Below the pieces are notes generated by a model that worked only from the letters and a program-made list of their open reading frames with translations, was not told the origin of the DNA and ran no database searches. 63,340 nt of DNA from Flavobacteriaceae bacterium (lineage in GTDB: Bacteria; Bacteroidota; Bacteroidia; Flavobacteriales; Flavobacteriaceae). The position numbers were made by a program, and so were the translations under genes. The DNA is taken from positions 1 to 63,340 of the forward strand of contig PANU01000028.1 in assembly GCA_002707745.1 (NCBI GenBank), written 5' to 3'. Of the stretch, positions 1-9,387 are shown in pieces. The first letter of the stretch is position 1, and each line of letters opens with the position of its first letter.

Positions 1-2906
1 CATTTTTAGGGAGCTTACTATCTGAAACTTCAACCAGCTGGTGGAGAGATGTAAAGGTACACAACAACCATGCCTATATAGTTAGTGATGATAATGGAAA
101 TCACGGAATGCAAATTTTTGACTTAACCAAATTGAGAAACGTTACCAATCCCCCTGTTAATTTTAGTGACGATGGCTGGAAAACTTGGGGCTCGGGAAGC
201 AACAGAGGAAGGGCACATAATATTATTATTAATGAGGATTCCGGATACGCCTATGTAGTAGGAACAAGTGGGTACGCAAATGCTGGTGTCGTAATTTTTA
301 ATTTAGCAAACCCCACCAATCCTTCTCAAGTTGCAACCATTAGCGCGTATGGGTATTGTCATGATGCACAGGTTATTACTTATACTGGTCCTGACACGCA
401 GCATCAAGGAAAAGAAATTATGATTGGAAGTTTTAGCGGCTCAGATTTTGTAAGAGTCCTGGATGTTTCTAATAAAAATAATATTGTTCAACTGGGAACT
501 ATAGATTACGGAAATAAGTATTACACACACCAAGGATGGTTTACAGAAGACCAACGTTTTTTTATCGTTGGAGATGAACTTGACGAAACCAACGGTCCTG
601 GATTTAATACCAGAACATTGGTTTTTGACATGACAGATCTTGATAACCCTGTATTACATTACACACATTATGGGGCTACTCCAGCCATTGACCACAACGG
701 CTATGTAAAAGGAAATAGATTTTATTTGGCGAACTATAGAGCTGGATTACGTGTTTTTAAATTTGAAGATTTGTACGACCCCGCGATTACTGAAAATCAA
801 ATGGAAGAGTCAGAGTTTTTCGACACCCACCCAGGTAGCAACAGTGCTGCATATCACGGTGCCTGGAATGTATACCCGTTTTTTGAAAGTGGAAACGTAA
901 TTGTTAGCGATTTGGACGAAGGACTTCTTATTGTAAAAGATCCTAATTATGACACCACACCCCCAACAGCTGTTTGCCAACCGTATACTGCCGTATTAAA
1001 TAAAGCTACCGGAACTGTAACTATTGATGCTTTAGATGTAGATAGTGGCTCAACAGATAATATTGGCATTGTTAAGCGAACTCTAACAGGCCAGAAAACA
1101 TTTACTTGTGCCGATGCAGGAGAAACCTTTATGCTGGAACTTACTGTGGAGGATGACTACGGCCTATCCGACTCTTGTATGGTAACAGTAACCGTTGCAG
1201 GTGAAGAAACAATTTATCAGGGAGGCGGCAGCTGGAGTAACGGCTTGCCAGATATTGGATCCAATGCTAAGATTAGTACACAAGATTACAACACATCCAG
1301 TCCGGGAAATACTAGTTTTTCAGCCTGTACCTGTGAAATTGACACCAACAGAACGCTTACCGTTGATGCAGAAGATTTTATTGAAATTGAAAATGATATA
1401 ACCGTAAACGGATCTCTTATTGTAAAACACACTGGTTCTGTAGTGCAAATTATGGAAGATGCCCAGGTGATAAAAGGAGCTTCTGCTGTTATTAATGTGG
1501 AGCTAACCACTCCCGTACTGCAAACACGCGATTTTATGGTGATGGGAAGCCCTATGACCAATGACACAAGAAACGGAGTATTTCAGGATGCATTTTTAGT
1601 GTTAGACCATCATCCATTAAATTTTATCCCTTATAATGGAGCACCACAAGGAGCTACAAATTTTTCAGACGATAACGGAAATTTCTGGTTACAGTATTCA
1701 GGGGATATAAACCCTGGAGAAGGCTACATTGTAAGACCTCAGGACGGTTATGGAGATCCTGCAAATGAAAATTATTATATGACCTATAATGGCGGCACCT
1801 TAAACAATGGTACTATTACAAGATCGGCCATTTTTAATGGCGCTGTAAACAATCCGGATGGAACACCCATAATTTTTGCCAATCCGTATGCTTCGGCTAT
1901 TTCGGCTTCCGACTTTATTACACACAATACCTTAGTAAACGAACTTTATTTCTGGGAGCACCTTACCCCTCCTTCGGTAATAGTGCCGGGAGACGGACTT
2001 CGATTTGATATGGACGATGTTTCTATGTTCAACAATTCCATGGCACTGCCAGCTGCTAATGACCCTGGAACAGATACTACACCAAATGGAGTAATTTCCA
2101 CAGGACAAGGATTTGCTATAAAATCGTTTGGAGCAGGAGATGTAGAATTTACAAACTCAATGCGCCTTACTACCGGAAACACAACCTTAAGGTCTCAAGA
2201 AAGCGAACCAGAAAGCGAAAATTCTATAGTTTTAAATGTTAGAGGAACTAATTATGAACGAAGCAGTTATACAGGTATCGCATTTAACCCTATGGCTACG
2301 GACCAATTGGATGCAAGATTAGATTCCAAACGTCTTGGAACGGTTATATCTTTATACTCTCAACTGGAAACAGGCGATGACGAACTTGGAATCCAAACGT
2401 TAGGTGCTTTAACCAACGGAACAAAAGTACTCCTTGGATTTCAATCACAAATTGAAGCTGAAGACGAATTTACTATTTCTTTGGCAACGTTTACTGGTGA
2501 ACAACTATCTGAAGCGACTATCTATTTATTTGATAGTGTCACGGGAATCACTACCAATTTAAATGAAAGTAATTATCAGTTCAGAAGTGGAAAATCTAGA
2601 CAAGACCGAAGGTTTACAGTACTTTTTGAAGTAGAAGAAACCATATTAGACACAGGCGTCTTTAACAGCAATAGTGTATTGGTATATCCAAACCCAACCA
2701 AAGACCTTTTAAATATCAATTCACCACAATCGCCTCTTGAACAGGTAATGGTGTACGATTTAAGAGGAAGACTCATTCACAAAGAGATTAAAGAAGAAAA
2801 TGTTACTGAAACAACGCTTGACTTATCACGAATGAAAAGTGGGGTGTATTTTATTCATGTGTATACCAAAGCAGGAGCTATCACAAAAAAGGTTATAAAA
2901 GATTAA
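1..2906 (+). CDS. choice-of-anchor B family protein with C-terminal T9SS type A sorting domain; 5' end outside the window
   Basis: Frame stays open upstream of the listed start (FLGSLLSETSTSWWRDVKVHNNHAYIVSDDNGNHGMQIFDL); C-term VLVYPNPTKDLLNI...MKSGVYFIHVYTKAGAITKKVIKD is a T9SS tail. Confidence 0.85.
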   Translation, partial: FLGSLLSETSTSWWRDVKVHNNHAYIVSDDNGNHGMQIFDLTKLRNVTNPPVNFSDDGWKTWGSGSNRGRAHNIIINEDSGYAYVVGTSGYANAGVVIFNLANPTNPSQVATISAYGYCHDAQVITYTGPDTQHQGKEIMIGSFSGSDFVRVLDVSNKNNIVQLGTIDYGNKYYTHQGWFTEDQRFFIVGDELDETNGPGFNTRTLVFDMTDLDNPVLHYTHYGATPAIDHNGYVKGNRFYLANYRAGLRVFKFEDLYDPAITENQMEESEFFDTHPGSNSAAYHGAWNVYPFFESGNVIVSDLDEGLLIVKDPNYDTTPPTAVCQPYTAVLNKATGTVTIDALDVDSGSTDNIGIVKRTLTGQKTFTCADAGETFMLELTVEDDYGLSDSCMVTVTVAGEETIYQGGGSWSNGLPDIGSNAKISTQDYNTSSPGNTSFSACTCEIDTNRTLTVDAEDFIEIENDITVNGSLIVKHTGSVVQIMEDAQVIKGASAVINVELTTPVLQTRDFMVMGSPMTNDTRNGVFQDAFLVLDHHPLNFIPYNGAPQGATNFSDDNGNFWLQYSGDINPGEGYIVRPQDGYGDPANENYYMTYNGGTLNNGTITRSAIFNGAVNNPDGTPIIFANPYASAISASDFITHNTLVNELYFWEHLTPPSVIVPGDGLRFDMDDVSMFNNSMALPAANDPGTDTTPNGVISTGQGFAIKSFGAGDVEFTNSMRLTTGNTTLRSQESEPESENSIVLNVRGTNYERSSYTGIAFNPMATDQLDARLDSKRLGTVISLYSQLETGDDELGIQTLGALTNGTKVLLGFQSQIEAEDEFTISLATFTGEQLSEATIYLFDSVTGITTNLNESNYQFRSGKSRQDRRFTVLFEVEETILDTGVFNSNSVLVYPNPTKDLLNINSPQSPLEQVMVYDLRGRLIHKEIKEENVTETTLDLSRMKSGVYFIHVYTKAGAITKKVIKD

Positions 2907-2964
2907 GTTATAGCGGTACTTCCCGTTGATAACTTCAACCTACTTTATGAAGTGACCAGGCATA

Positions 2965-3300
2965 TTACAACTGCTTAAAATAATTCAAAAATTCCCAAAA
3001 AGGCCTCTTTTTTAAATAATAGAGGTCTTTTTCGTTTGCGTACGCCTCGCGCTCAAAACTAATATTTCGATAGGCAAGCTTCCTGTTTTTATACTGAAAC
3101 CAACGTATTAAAAATTCAATCCCGTAGCATAGATAAAAAAACAAGATTAATAGTTCTGCTTGTTGTTTTAAATGAATGCGCTCGTGGTTTAGAAATCTAG
3201 CATCTTCCTTTAATTCTTTTTTCCGAAGTATTACAAAAGGCCACAAGGCAATTCCATTAAAGCCTCTTCGAAGTAACCAACGATTCACCAAAACTATCAT
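2965..3300 (-). CDS. hypothetical small membrane protein with an HExxH-like HERIH motif
   Basis: 111-aa ORF, FLNHERIHLKQQAELL followed by a hydrophobic stretch. Confidence 0.55.
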   Translation of the reverse strand: MIVLVNRWLLRRGFNGIALWPFVILRKKELKEDARFLNHERIHLKQQAELLILFFYLCYGIEFLIRWFQYKNRKLAYRNISFEREAYANEKDLYYLKKRPFWEFLNYFKQL

Positions 3301-3333
3301 ACGTACAAGATAAGAAATTGGTATTTTTGTTAC

Positions 3334-3498
3334 ATGTTGTTTCCGAAGAAAAAAATAGAACTAGAAGAAGGGGATTTTTACCTCACCCCAGAAGGTTACA
3401 AATGCTTTACAGAGCAATACCACCTAAAGAGAGGTTATTGCTGCGAGAGCGGTTGCAGACATTGCCCATACGGCTTCAATAAAAAAACATCATCATAG
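3334..3498 (+). CDS. small Cys-rich protein, DUF5522-like (54 aa, not in the ORF track)
   Basis: ATG..TAG reads MLFPKKKIELEEGDFYLTPEGYKCFTEQYHLKRGYCCESGCRHCPYGFNKKTSS. Confidence 0.75.
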   Translation: MLFPKKKIELEEGDFYLTPEGYKCFTEQYHLKRGYCCESGCRHCPYGFNKKTSS

Positions 3499-3547
3499 AA
3501 GCAACCTTATACAAATTTTTAAGACTTCTAAATACAGTAGTTAGTAT

Positions 3548-5524
3548 ATGACATTTAAAGACGAAATTTTACAGGGTATCCCAAAGGAACTTCCAGATGT
3601 AAAAGCATACAATACTGAAGTAAACCACGCACCCAGGCGAAAAAAAATCCTTTCGGCCGAAGAAGAGATCTTGGCATTGAAAAATGCCCTACGCTATTTC
3701 GACTCAAAACACCATGCCACCCTTCTACCTGAATTCAAAAAAGAACTAGCGGATTACGGACGTATCTATATGTACCGCTTTCGCCCGGATCACAAAATAT
3801 ATGCACGTCCTATCTCAGAATACCCCGGCAAAAGCGAGCAAGCCAAGGCAATAATGCTAATGATCCAAAACAATCTGGATCATGCCGTAGCCCAACATCC
3901 ACACGAGTTAATTACGTATGGGGGCAATGGTGCCGTCTTTCAAAATTGGGCACAATACAGGTTGGTACTGCAGTATCTTGCTGAAATGACAGATGAACAA
4001 ACCTTGGTTATGTATTCTGGACATCCACTTGGCTTGTTCCCTTCCCATAAAGATGCGCCACGCGTTGTTGTTACTAACGGAATGATGATTCCCAATTACT
4101 CACAACCAGACGATTGGGAAAAATTTAATGCGCTGGGCGTTACCCAATATGGACAAATGACTGCCGGAAGCTATATGTATATTGGTCCGCAAGGAATTGT
4201 ACATGGAACTACTATTACTGTTTTGAACGGTTTTAGAAAAATTAAAAAATCTCCCAAAGGAGGTTTATTTGTCACTTCTGGATTAGGTGGCATGAGCGGC
4301 GCCCAACCCAAAGCAGGCAACATTGCTGGTTGTGTAACTGTTTGTGCCGAAGTTAACGAAAAAGCCACCAAAACCCGTCATAGCCAGGGTTGGGTAGACG
4401 AAGTAATTAGCGATGTGAGATTGCTGGCAACCCGTGTTAAAGATGCCCTGGCAGCTAAAGAAACAGTTTCCATTGCGTACGATGGCAACGTCGTGGACGT
4501 TTGGGAGCAATTTTATGAAGAAGAAATTAAAATTGACCTGGGTAGCGACCAAACTTCTTTACACAATCCATGGGCTGGCGGGTATTATCCCGTAGGCATG
4601 AGCTATAAAAAAGCCAACGAAATGATGGCTCAAAATCCAGAACAGTTCAAAAAAGAAGTACAACGCTCTTTGCAAAGACATGCTGCCGCTATAAACAAAC
4701 ACACCGAAAGAGGAACTTATTTTTTCGACTACGGAAATGCTTTTTTATTAGAAGCTTCAAGAGCAGGAGCCGATATTATGGCCGAAAACGGAATTGATTT
4801 TAAATACCCTTCTTATGTACAGGATATTATGGGTCCTATGTGTTTTGACTATGGTTTTGGACCTTTCCGCTGGGTATGTGCTTCGGGAAAGCCTGAAGAT
4901 TTAGCAAAAACCGACGCTATTGCCTGTGACGTTTTAGAAGAAATCATGAAATCTTCACCTGCTGAAATTCAGCAACAAATGCAGGATAATATTACATGGA
5001 TAAAAGGGGCGCAGGAAAACAAACTGGTAGTGGGAAGCCAAGCCAGAATCCTATACGCAGATGCCGAAGGGAGAATGAAAATAGCAAGCGCTTTTAACAA
5101 AGCCATTTCAGAAGAAAAAATAGGAACGGTTATTTTAGGGCGCGACCATCACGATGTTTCCGGAACCGATTCTCCGTACCGGGAGACCAGTAATATTTAC
5201 GACGGCAGCCGTTTTACAGCAGATATGGCCATACACAATGTGATTGGTGATAGTTTTAGAGGAGCCACGTGGGTAAGCATTCATAATGGCGGTGGTGTAG
5301 GCTGGGGAGAAGTGATTAACGGAGGCTTCGGTATGGTTCTTGATGGTAGTAAAGACGCACAACGCCGCCTGGAAAGTATGTTATTTTGGGATGTAAATAA
5401 TGGAATTGCAAGACGTAGTTGGGCGCGAAATGAAGAAGCTGTTTTTGCAATTAAACGGGAAATGAAAAGAAACCCTGACTTAAAAGTGACGCTTCCAAAT
5501 TTTGTAGACGAATCTTTATTTTAA
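3548..5524 (+). CDS. hutU: urocanate hydratase
   Basis: 658 aa; ITYGGNGAVFQNWAQYRLVLQYL, MYSGHPLGLFPS, GFGPFRWVCASG, HNGGGVGWGEVINGGFGMVLDG are urocanase signatures. Confidence 0.95.
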   Translation: MTFKDEILQGIPKELPDVKAYNTEVNHAPRRKKILSAEEEILALKNALRYFDSKHHATLLPEFKKELADYGRIYMYRFRPDHKIYARPISEYPGKSEQAKAIMLMIQNNLDHAVAQHPHELITYGGNGAVFQNWAQYRLVLQYLAEMTDEQTLVMYSGHPLGLFPSHKDAPRVVVTNGMMIPNYSQPDDWEKFNALGVTQYGQMTAGSYMYIGPQGIVHGTTITVLNGFRKIKKSPKGGLFVTSGLGGMSGAQPKAGNIAGCVTVCAEVNEKATKTRHSQGWVDEVISDVRLLATRVKDALAAKETVSIAYDGNVVDVWEQFYEEEIKIDLGSDQTSLHNPWAGGYYPVGMSYKKANEMMAQNPEQFKKEVQRSLQRHAAAINKHTERGTYFFDYGNAFLLEASRAGADIMAENGIDFKYPSYVQDIMGPMCFDYGFGPFRWVCASGKPEDLAKTDAIACDVLEEIMKSSPAEIQQQMQDNITWIKGAQENKLVVGSQARILYADAEGRMKIASAFNKAISEEKIGTVILGRDHHDVSGTDSPYRETSNIYDGSRFTADMAIHNVIGDSFRGATWVSIHNGGGVGWGEVINGGFGMVLDGSKDAQRRLESMLFWDVNNGIARRSWARNEEAVFAIKREMKRNPDLKVTLPNFVDESLF

Positions 5525-5534
5525 AAAATATACT

Positions 5535-6080
5535 ATGAAAATCTTGAAATTAACTCCGTTTTTACTGTTGTTTGCAGTGTTTGCTTCGTGTACTTCAGTA
5601 CGGGTGGCAACCGATTACGACCGAAAAGCAAATTTCAGCAACTACACTAGTTTTGCCTTTTACAAACCAGGTGTTGACGAAGCCAAAATTAGCGATCTGG
5701 ATAAAAAACGAATCCTGCGTGCTATAGAAGCTAACTTACAGGCAAAAGGAATGACAAAATCTGAAGCTCCTACCCTGCTGGTTAGTATTTTTACCAAAGA
5801 GCGTGAACGGGTAGATGTATACAACAATAACTTTGGCTACGGATGGGGATGGAATCCTTGGTATTATGGCGGAGGTTTTGGAAATACTGTTTCCCGTTCT
5901 ACAGAGGGCAGCTTGTACATAGATCTTATTGATGCCAGAACAAATGAATTGGTCTGGCAAGGTGTAGGAAGTTCGCAACTCTATACAGGAAGCGATATAG
6001 ACCGTCGGGAAGAAAAAATAAGAGAAATAGTTTCTGAAATTTTAGCTGAATATCCCCCAGGAACAATGGCGAAAAATTAG
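5535..6080 (+). CDS. DUF4136-type lipoprotein
   Basis: Lipobox FASC; TDYDRKANFSNYTSFAFYKPG...EIVSEILAEYPP. Confidence 0.8.
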   Translation: MKILKLTPFLLLFAVFASCTSVRVATDYDRKANFSNYTSFAFYKPGVDEAKISDLDKKRILRAIEANLQAKGMTKSEAPTLLVSIFTKERERVDVYNNNFGYGWGWNPWYYGGGFGNTVSRSTEGSLYIDLIDARTNELVWQGVGSSQLYTGSDIDRREEKIREIVSEILAEYPPGTMAKN

Positions 6081-6107
6081 CGCTTAAAACAAATCACTTA
6101 CAACACA

Positions 6108-6139
6108 AAAAGCCAATCAATGTTACTTGATTGGCTTTT
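6108..6139. terminator. bidirectional intrinsic terminator
   Basis: AAAAGCCAATCAA-tgttac-TTGATTGGCTTTT, 13-bp perfect stem. Confidence 0.85.
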
Positions 6140-6162
6140 GTTTTATTTCCTTACCTCGACTT

Positions 6163-6501
6163 TTAGTTCTTCACGATCTTTTTTGTCACTTGGCCTTCCT
6201 CGCCTTTAACCAGGAAAAAGTAGGTTCCTTTTGCCAGGTTCGACATAGATAACACTTTACTCGTCCCCATTCCCTCAAGACCGATATTTTTTATCAATCT
6301 TCCAGAAACACTGTACACCTCTATTACATTCAAATTGAAATTTGAAGGATTGCTCAAGGTGACAACACCACTGGTTGGATTTGGATGCAGAGAGATGCTT
6401 TTGTTTGTAAAAGTTTCGGTGTCTAAGATAGCATCAACAGTAAGTTGAAAACTACACGTAGCTTCATTTCCATACGCATCTTGGGCTGTTAAGGTAATTT
6501 C
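6163..6501 (-). pseudogene. truncated remnant of a T9SS surface protein (HYR-like end plus type A sorting domain)
   Basis: Minus strand reads EITLTAQDAYGNEATCSFQLTVDAILDTETFTNKSISLHPNPTSGVV...GTYFFLVKGEEGQVTKKIVKN, beginning right after the response-regulator TAA in the same frame. Confidence 0.75.
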
Positions 6502-6879
6502 TTACGAATGCCCCTGCCAGGCTTTTTCAATTTTTTCAATCAAATAATTCATTTCAAAAGGTTTCGCAACAAACCCATTGGCACCGGCAGCTTTAGCCTC
6601 TTCATGAGCTTCTGGATGTGCAGACATTATTATTACCGGAATATTTTTAAGTTGTTCATCTTCCTTAATTGCTATACAAGCATCACAGCCATTAGCTCCG
6701 GACAAAAGCATATCCATTAATATAATTTGCGGTTTAATTTGTGATACATTTTCAATAATAGTATCTAACGATGTAAGAGAAGAAACTTTCCACCCTTCAA
6801 AACCCAGCATTAATTCCAAAAGTTTTAAAATATTTTCTGAGTCTTCTACTATAAGAATGTGTTTTTCCTTGTCTGCCAT
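6502..6879 (-). CDS. response regulator receiver protein
   Basis: ILIVEDSENILKLLELML...ILMDMLLSGANG...VIIMSAHPEAHEEAKAAGANGFVAKPF. Confidence 0.92.
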   Translation of the reverse strand: MADKEKHILIVEDSENILKLLELMLGFEGWKVSSLTSLDTIIENVSQIKPQIILMDMLLSGANGCDACIAIKEDEQLKNIPVIIMSAHPEAHEEAKAAGANGFVAKPFEMNYLIEKIEKAWQGHS

Positions 6880-6885
6880 ATCTAT

Positions 6886-9270
6886 TTAAATATTGTTTAC
6901 TCTGGGAATCTTAAAATAGAATGTAGACCCCTTTCCTTTTGCACTTTCCACCCCAATTTTACCTTTGTGTTTTTTAATAATTTCTGAAGCTACATAAAGT
7001 CCAATTCCAAAACCTGGAAAGGTTTTTTCATCTTTCCCCTCTTCTCTATAAAAGCGCTTAAATATTCGCTTTTGATTCTCTTTATTAATCCCAATACCAT
7101 AATCTTTTACTGAAACAGTAACTTCGTTTGCAGTTACTTCACAATTCACTTCAATTTTGCAAGATTGCGGTGCATATTTTATTGCATTGGTTAAAAAATT
7201 TATAAGCACTTGCCCCAATCGCTCCTGGTCTCCCAGCATTTCAATTTCACACATTTCAGGATACGAAATGGTGTGTTTAGGATTTATTAATTCAATTTGT
7301 CCTATCGTTTTTTTAAGAAGTTCATATAAATTAAAGTAAGATTTGGTTATCTCCAACCCACCAGATTTCATTTTAGAGAGATTCAACAAATCTGTAATCA
7401 GGGAAGTGAGGGTTAAGATATCCTTATCTACTGTTGTTAAGACATTTGTTAAAAAAACATCATCGCTATCCTTATATTTTTTGCAAAGTAACTGAATGTA
7501 TCCTTTAATAGAAGTTACAGGTGTTTTTAATTCATGGCTTGCCATTCCTATGAATAAATCTTTTTGATTTTCCTGGATTTTCATCTCGTGAATATCCATA
7601 AAAGCATGGATGTACCCTTCAAAGTCACCCTGGGAATTATACCGTGGAACGGCGGTATTTTTAACCCACCTAAATCTTCCATCATGTCGTTTTACTCTGT
7701 ATTCAAGTTCAAATACAGTTTCATTTTTATATGCTTTATGATATACGCGATGGCAATTTTTATAATCAGATTTATGTGTGTTTATAAATCCTGGAGTTCC
7801 TATAACTTCAGATAACGGTTTGTTTACAAAAGTTAACCACAGTTTGTTTGCAAAGGTAATATTCCCTTGTATGTCGGTAATTTTAATAAACACAGGAGCG
7901 TTATTAGCCAGTCTTTTAAATCGTTTTTCACTTTCTTCAATTTTAAGAAAAGCTTCTTTCAATTTTGATTGAGCTTCGTGTTGCTTTGTTATATCCTGTA
8001 TAATACCATTAAACCTGTAGGGTTGCTTATGTTCGTCAAACCAGGCTCTACCAATAGTGCGTACCACACGATGTTTTTTTGAAATGGGATGCACCATGGT
8101 ATATTCCATATCATATTCATGATTGGTGTTATAATCTAAAGAATCTGCAATGGCTGCCTTTACCCGATTCCTGTCTTTTGGGAGAATTACTTCTATACCC
8201 TCTTCCAGGGTTATAAGTTTTACTTTAGGCTTACCGTGCCATTCTTTTAAGCGTTGGTTTGCCAAAAAAGTTTTAGTCTTTGGGTCGTAATCCCATGTCC
8301 CTAATTTTGAAGCTTCAATTGCAAAATGTAGCTGGTTCTCTTTTTCTGAAATTTCATCGAATGCTTCTTTTAATTTCTGTTTTTGATAATTTTCTTCAGT
8401 TATATCCTGAACAACACCGTAAAACTTAACAGGGTTTTTGTTTTCATCAAAATGAACTTTACCCATAGCATGTACTACTAATAACGCCTTAGTTTGCTGA
8501 TTAATTAGCTCGTATGTAATATTGTAATCACCCCCAGAATCATAAGACATTGCTTTTTGAATAGCCTGATGTACCCTATTTAAATCTTTAGGGACGATAG
8601 CCTCTCGCAAAACTTGATTCATATCTATGTCTTGTTTTTTATCAAGACCGAACCATTTTTCAAGAAGTATATTACCATTTACTTCCAGGGTTTTCATATC
8701 TACCTCAAAAGTTGCGAGATTTGCACTGTTTACGGCAAGCTCAAGCTTTCTCCTACTTTCTTCAAGCGCATTAAGAGAGTTTACCTTTTCAGTAGTTTCC
8801 ATAACAGTTACCAGTGCTCCTTGTATGTTTGAGTAGTCGTCATAAATCGGGCTGTAACTAAATGTCCAGTACACATCTTCCATCGCCCCGTTTCTAACAA
8901 TAGGGACCAAAAAATCTTCATTCCAGGTTGCTCTTTCTCCAGCTTTAATGGCTTTTATTTTAGGCCCGGCAACCTTATAAAAAACATCACCCCATGCTTC
9001 CTCTCCTTTTGCTCCAAGCATTGCAGGGTGCATGCCATCATTTCCCAAACTAGGTCTGTAAGCATCATTATAAAAGCATATATTGTCTTCTCCCCAAAAA
9101 ATAAACATGGGGAACTTAGAGTTTATAATCAAATTCACTGAAGTGACCAGGCTTTGGGGCCAGGAAGTAATAATACCCAATGAAGTACTGCCCCAATCCT
9201 TTTTGCGGATAAGGTTACCTATTTCTCCACCTTCTCTAATTAAAGGTTCGTGTTTTTTGCTTTCGTGCAT
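6886..9270 (-). CDS. multi-PAS sensor histidine kinase
   Basis: Repeated PAS/PAC segments; H-box MASHELKTPVTSIKGYIQLL; HATPase FGIGLYVASEIIKKHKGKIGVES. Confidence 0.93.
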   Translation of the reverse strand: MHESKKHEPLIREGGEIGNLIRKKDWGSTSLGIITSWPQSLVTSVNLIINSKFPMFIFWGEDNICFYNDAYRPSLGNDGMHPAMLGAKGEEAWGDVFYKVAGPKIKAIKAGERATWNEDFLVPIVRNGAMEDVYWTFSYSPIYDDYSNIQGALVTVMETTEKVNSLNALEESRRKLELAVNSANLATFEVDMKTLEVNGNILLEKWFGLDKKQDIDMNQVLREAIVPKDLNRVHQAIQKAMSYDSGGDYNITYELINQQTKALLVVHAMGKVHFDENKNPVKFYGVVQDITEENYQKQKLKEAFDEISEKENQLHFAIEASKLGTWDYDPKTKTFLANQRLKEWHGKPKVKLITLEEGIEVILPKDRNRVKAAIADSLDYNTNHEYDMEYTMVHPISKKHRVVRTIGRAWFDEHKQPYRFNGIIQDITKQHEAQSKLKEAFLKIEESEKRFKRLANNAPVFIKITDIQGNITFANKLWLTFVNKPLSEVIGTPGFINTHKSDYKNCHRVYHKAYKNETVFELEYRVKRHDGRFRWVKNTAVPRYNSQGDFEGYIHAFMDIHEMKIQENQKDLFIGMASHELKTPVTSIKGYIQLLCKKYKDSDDVFLTNVLTTVDKDILTLTSLITDLLNLSKMKSGGLEITKSYFNLYELLKKTIGQIELINPKHTISYPEMCEIEMLGDQERLGQVLINFLTNAIKYAPQSCKIEVNCEVTANEVTVSVKDYGIGINKENQKRIFKRFYREEGKDEKTFPGFGIGLYVASEIIKKHKGKIGVESAKGKGSTFYFKIPRVNNI

Positions 9271-9387
9271 AGGTAAACAGATCTAACGAAACTATTCTTC
9301 TAATAATGTTTCTTTAGAAATCTTAATACCCAAAAATACAGCATTTCTTTAATTGAATAACCACTATTTATAGTGTTTCTGCATGGT

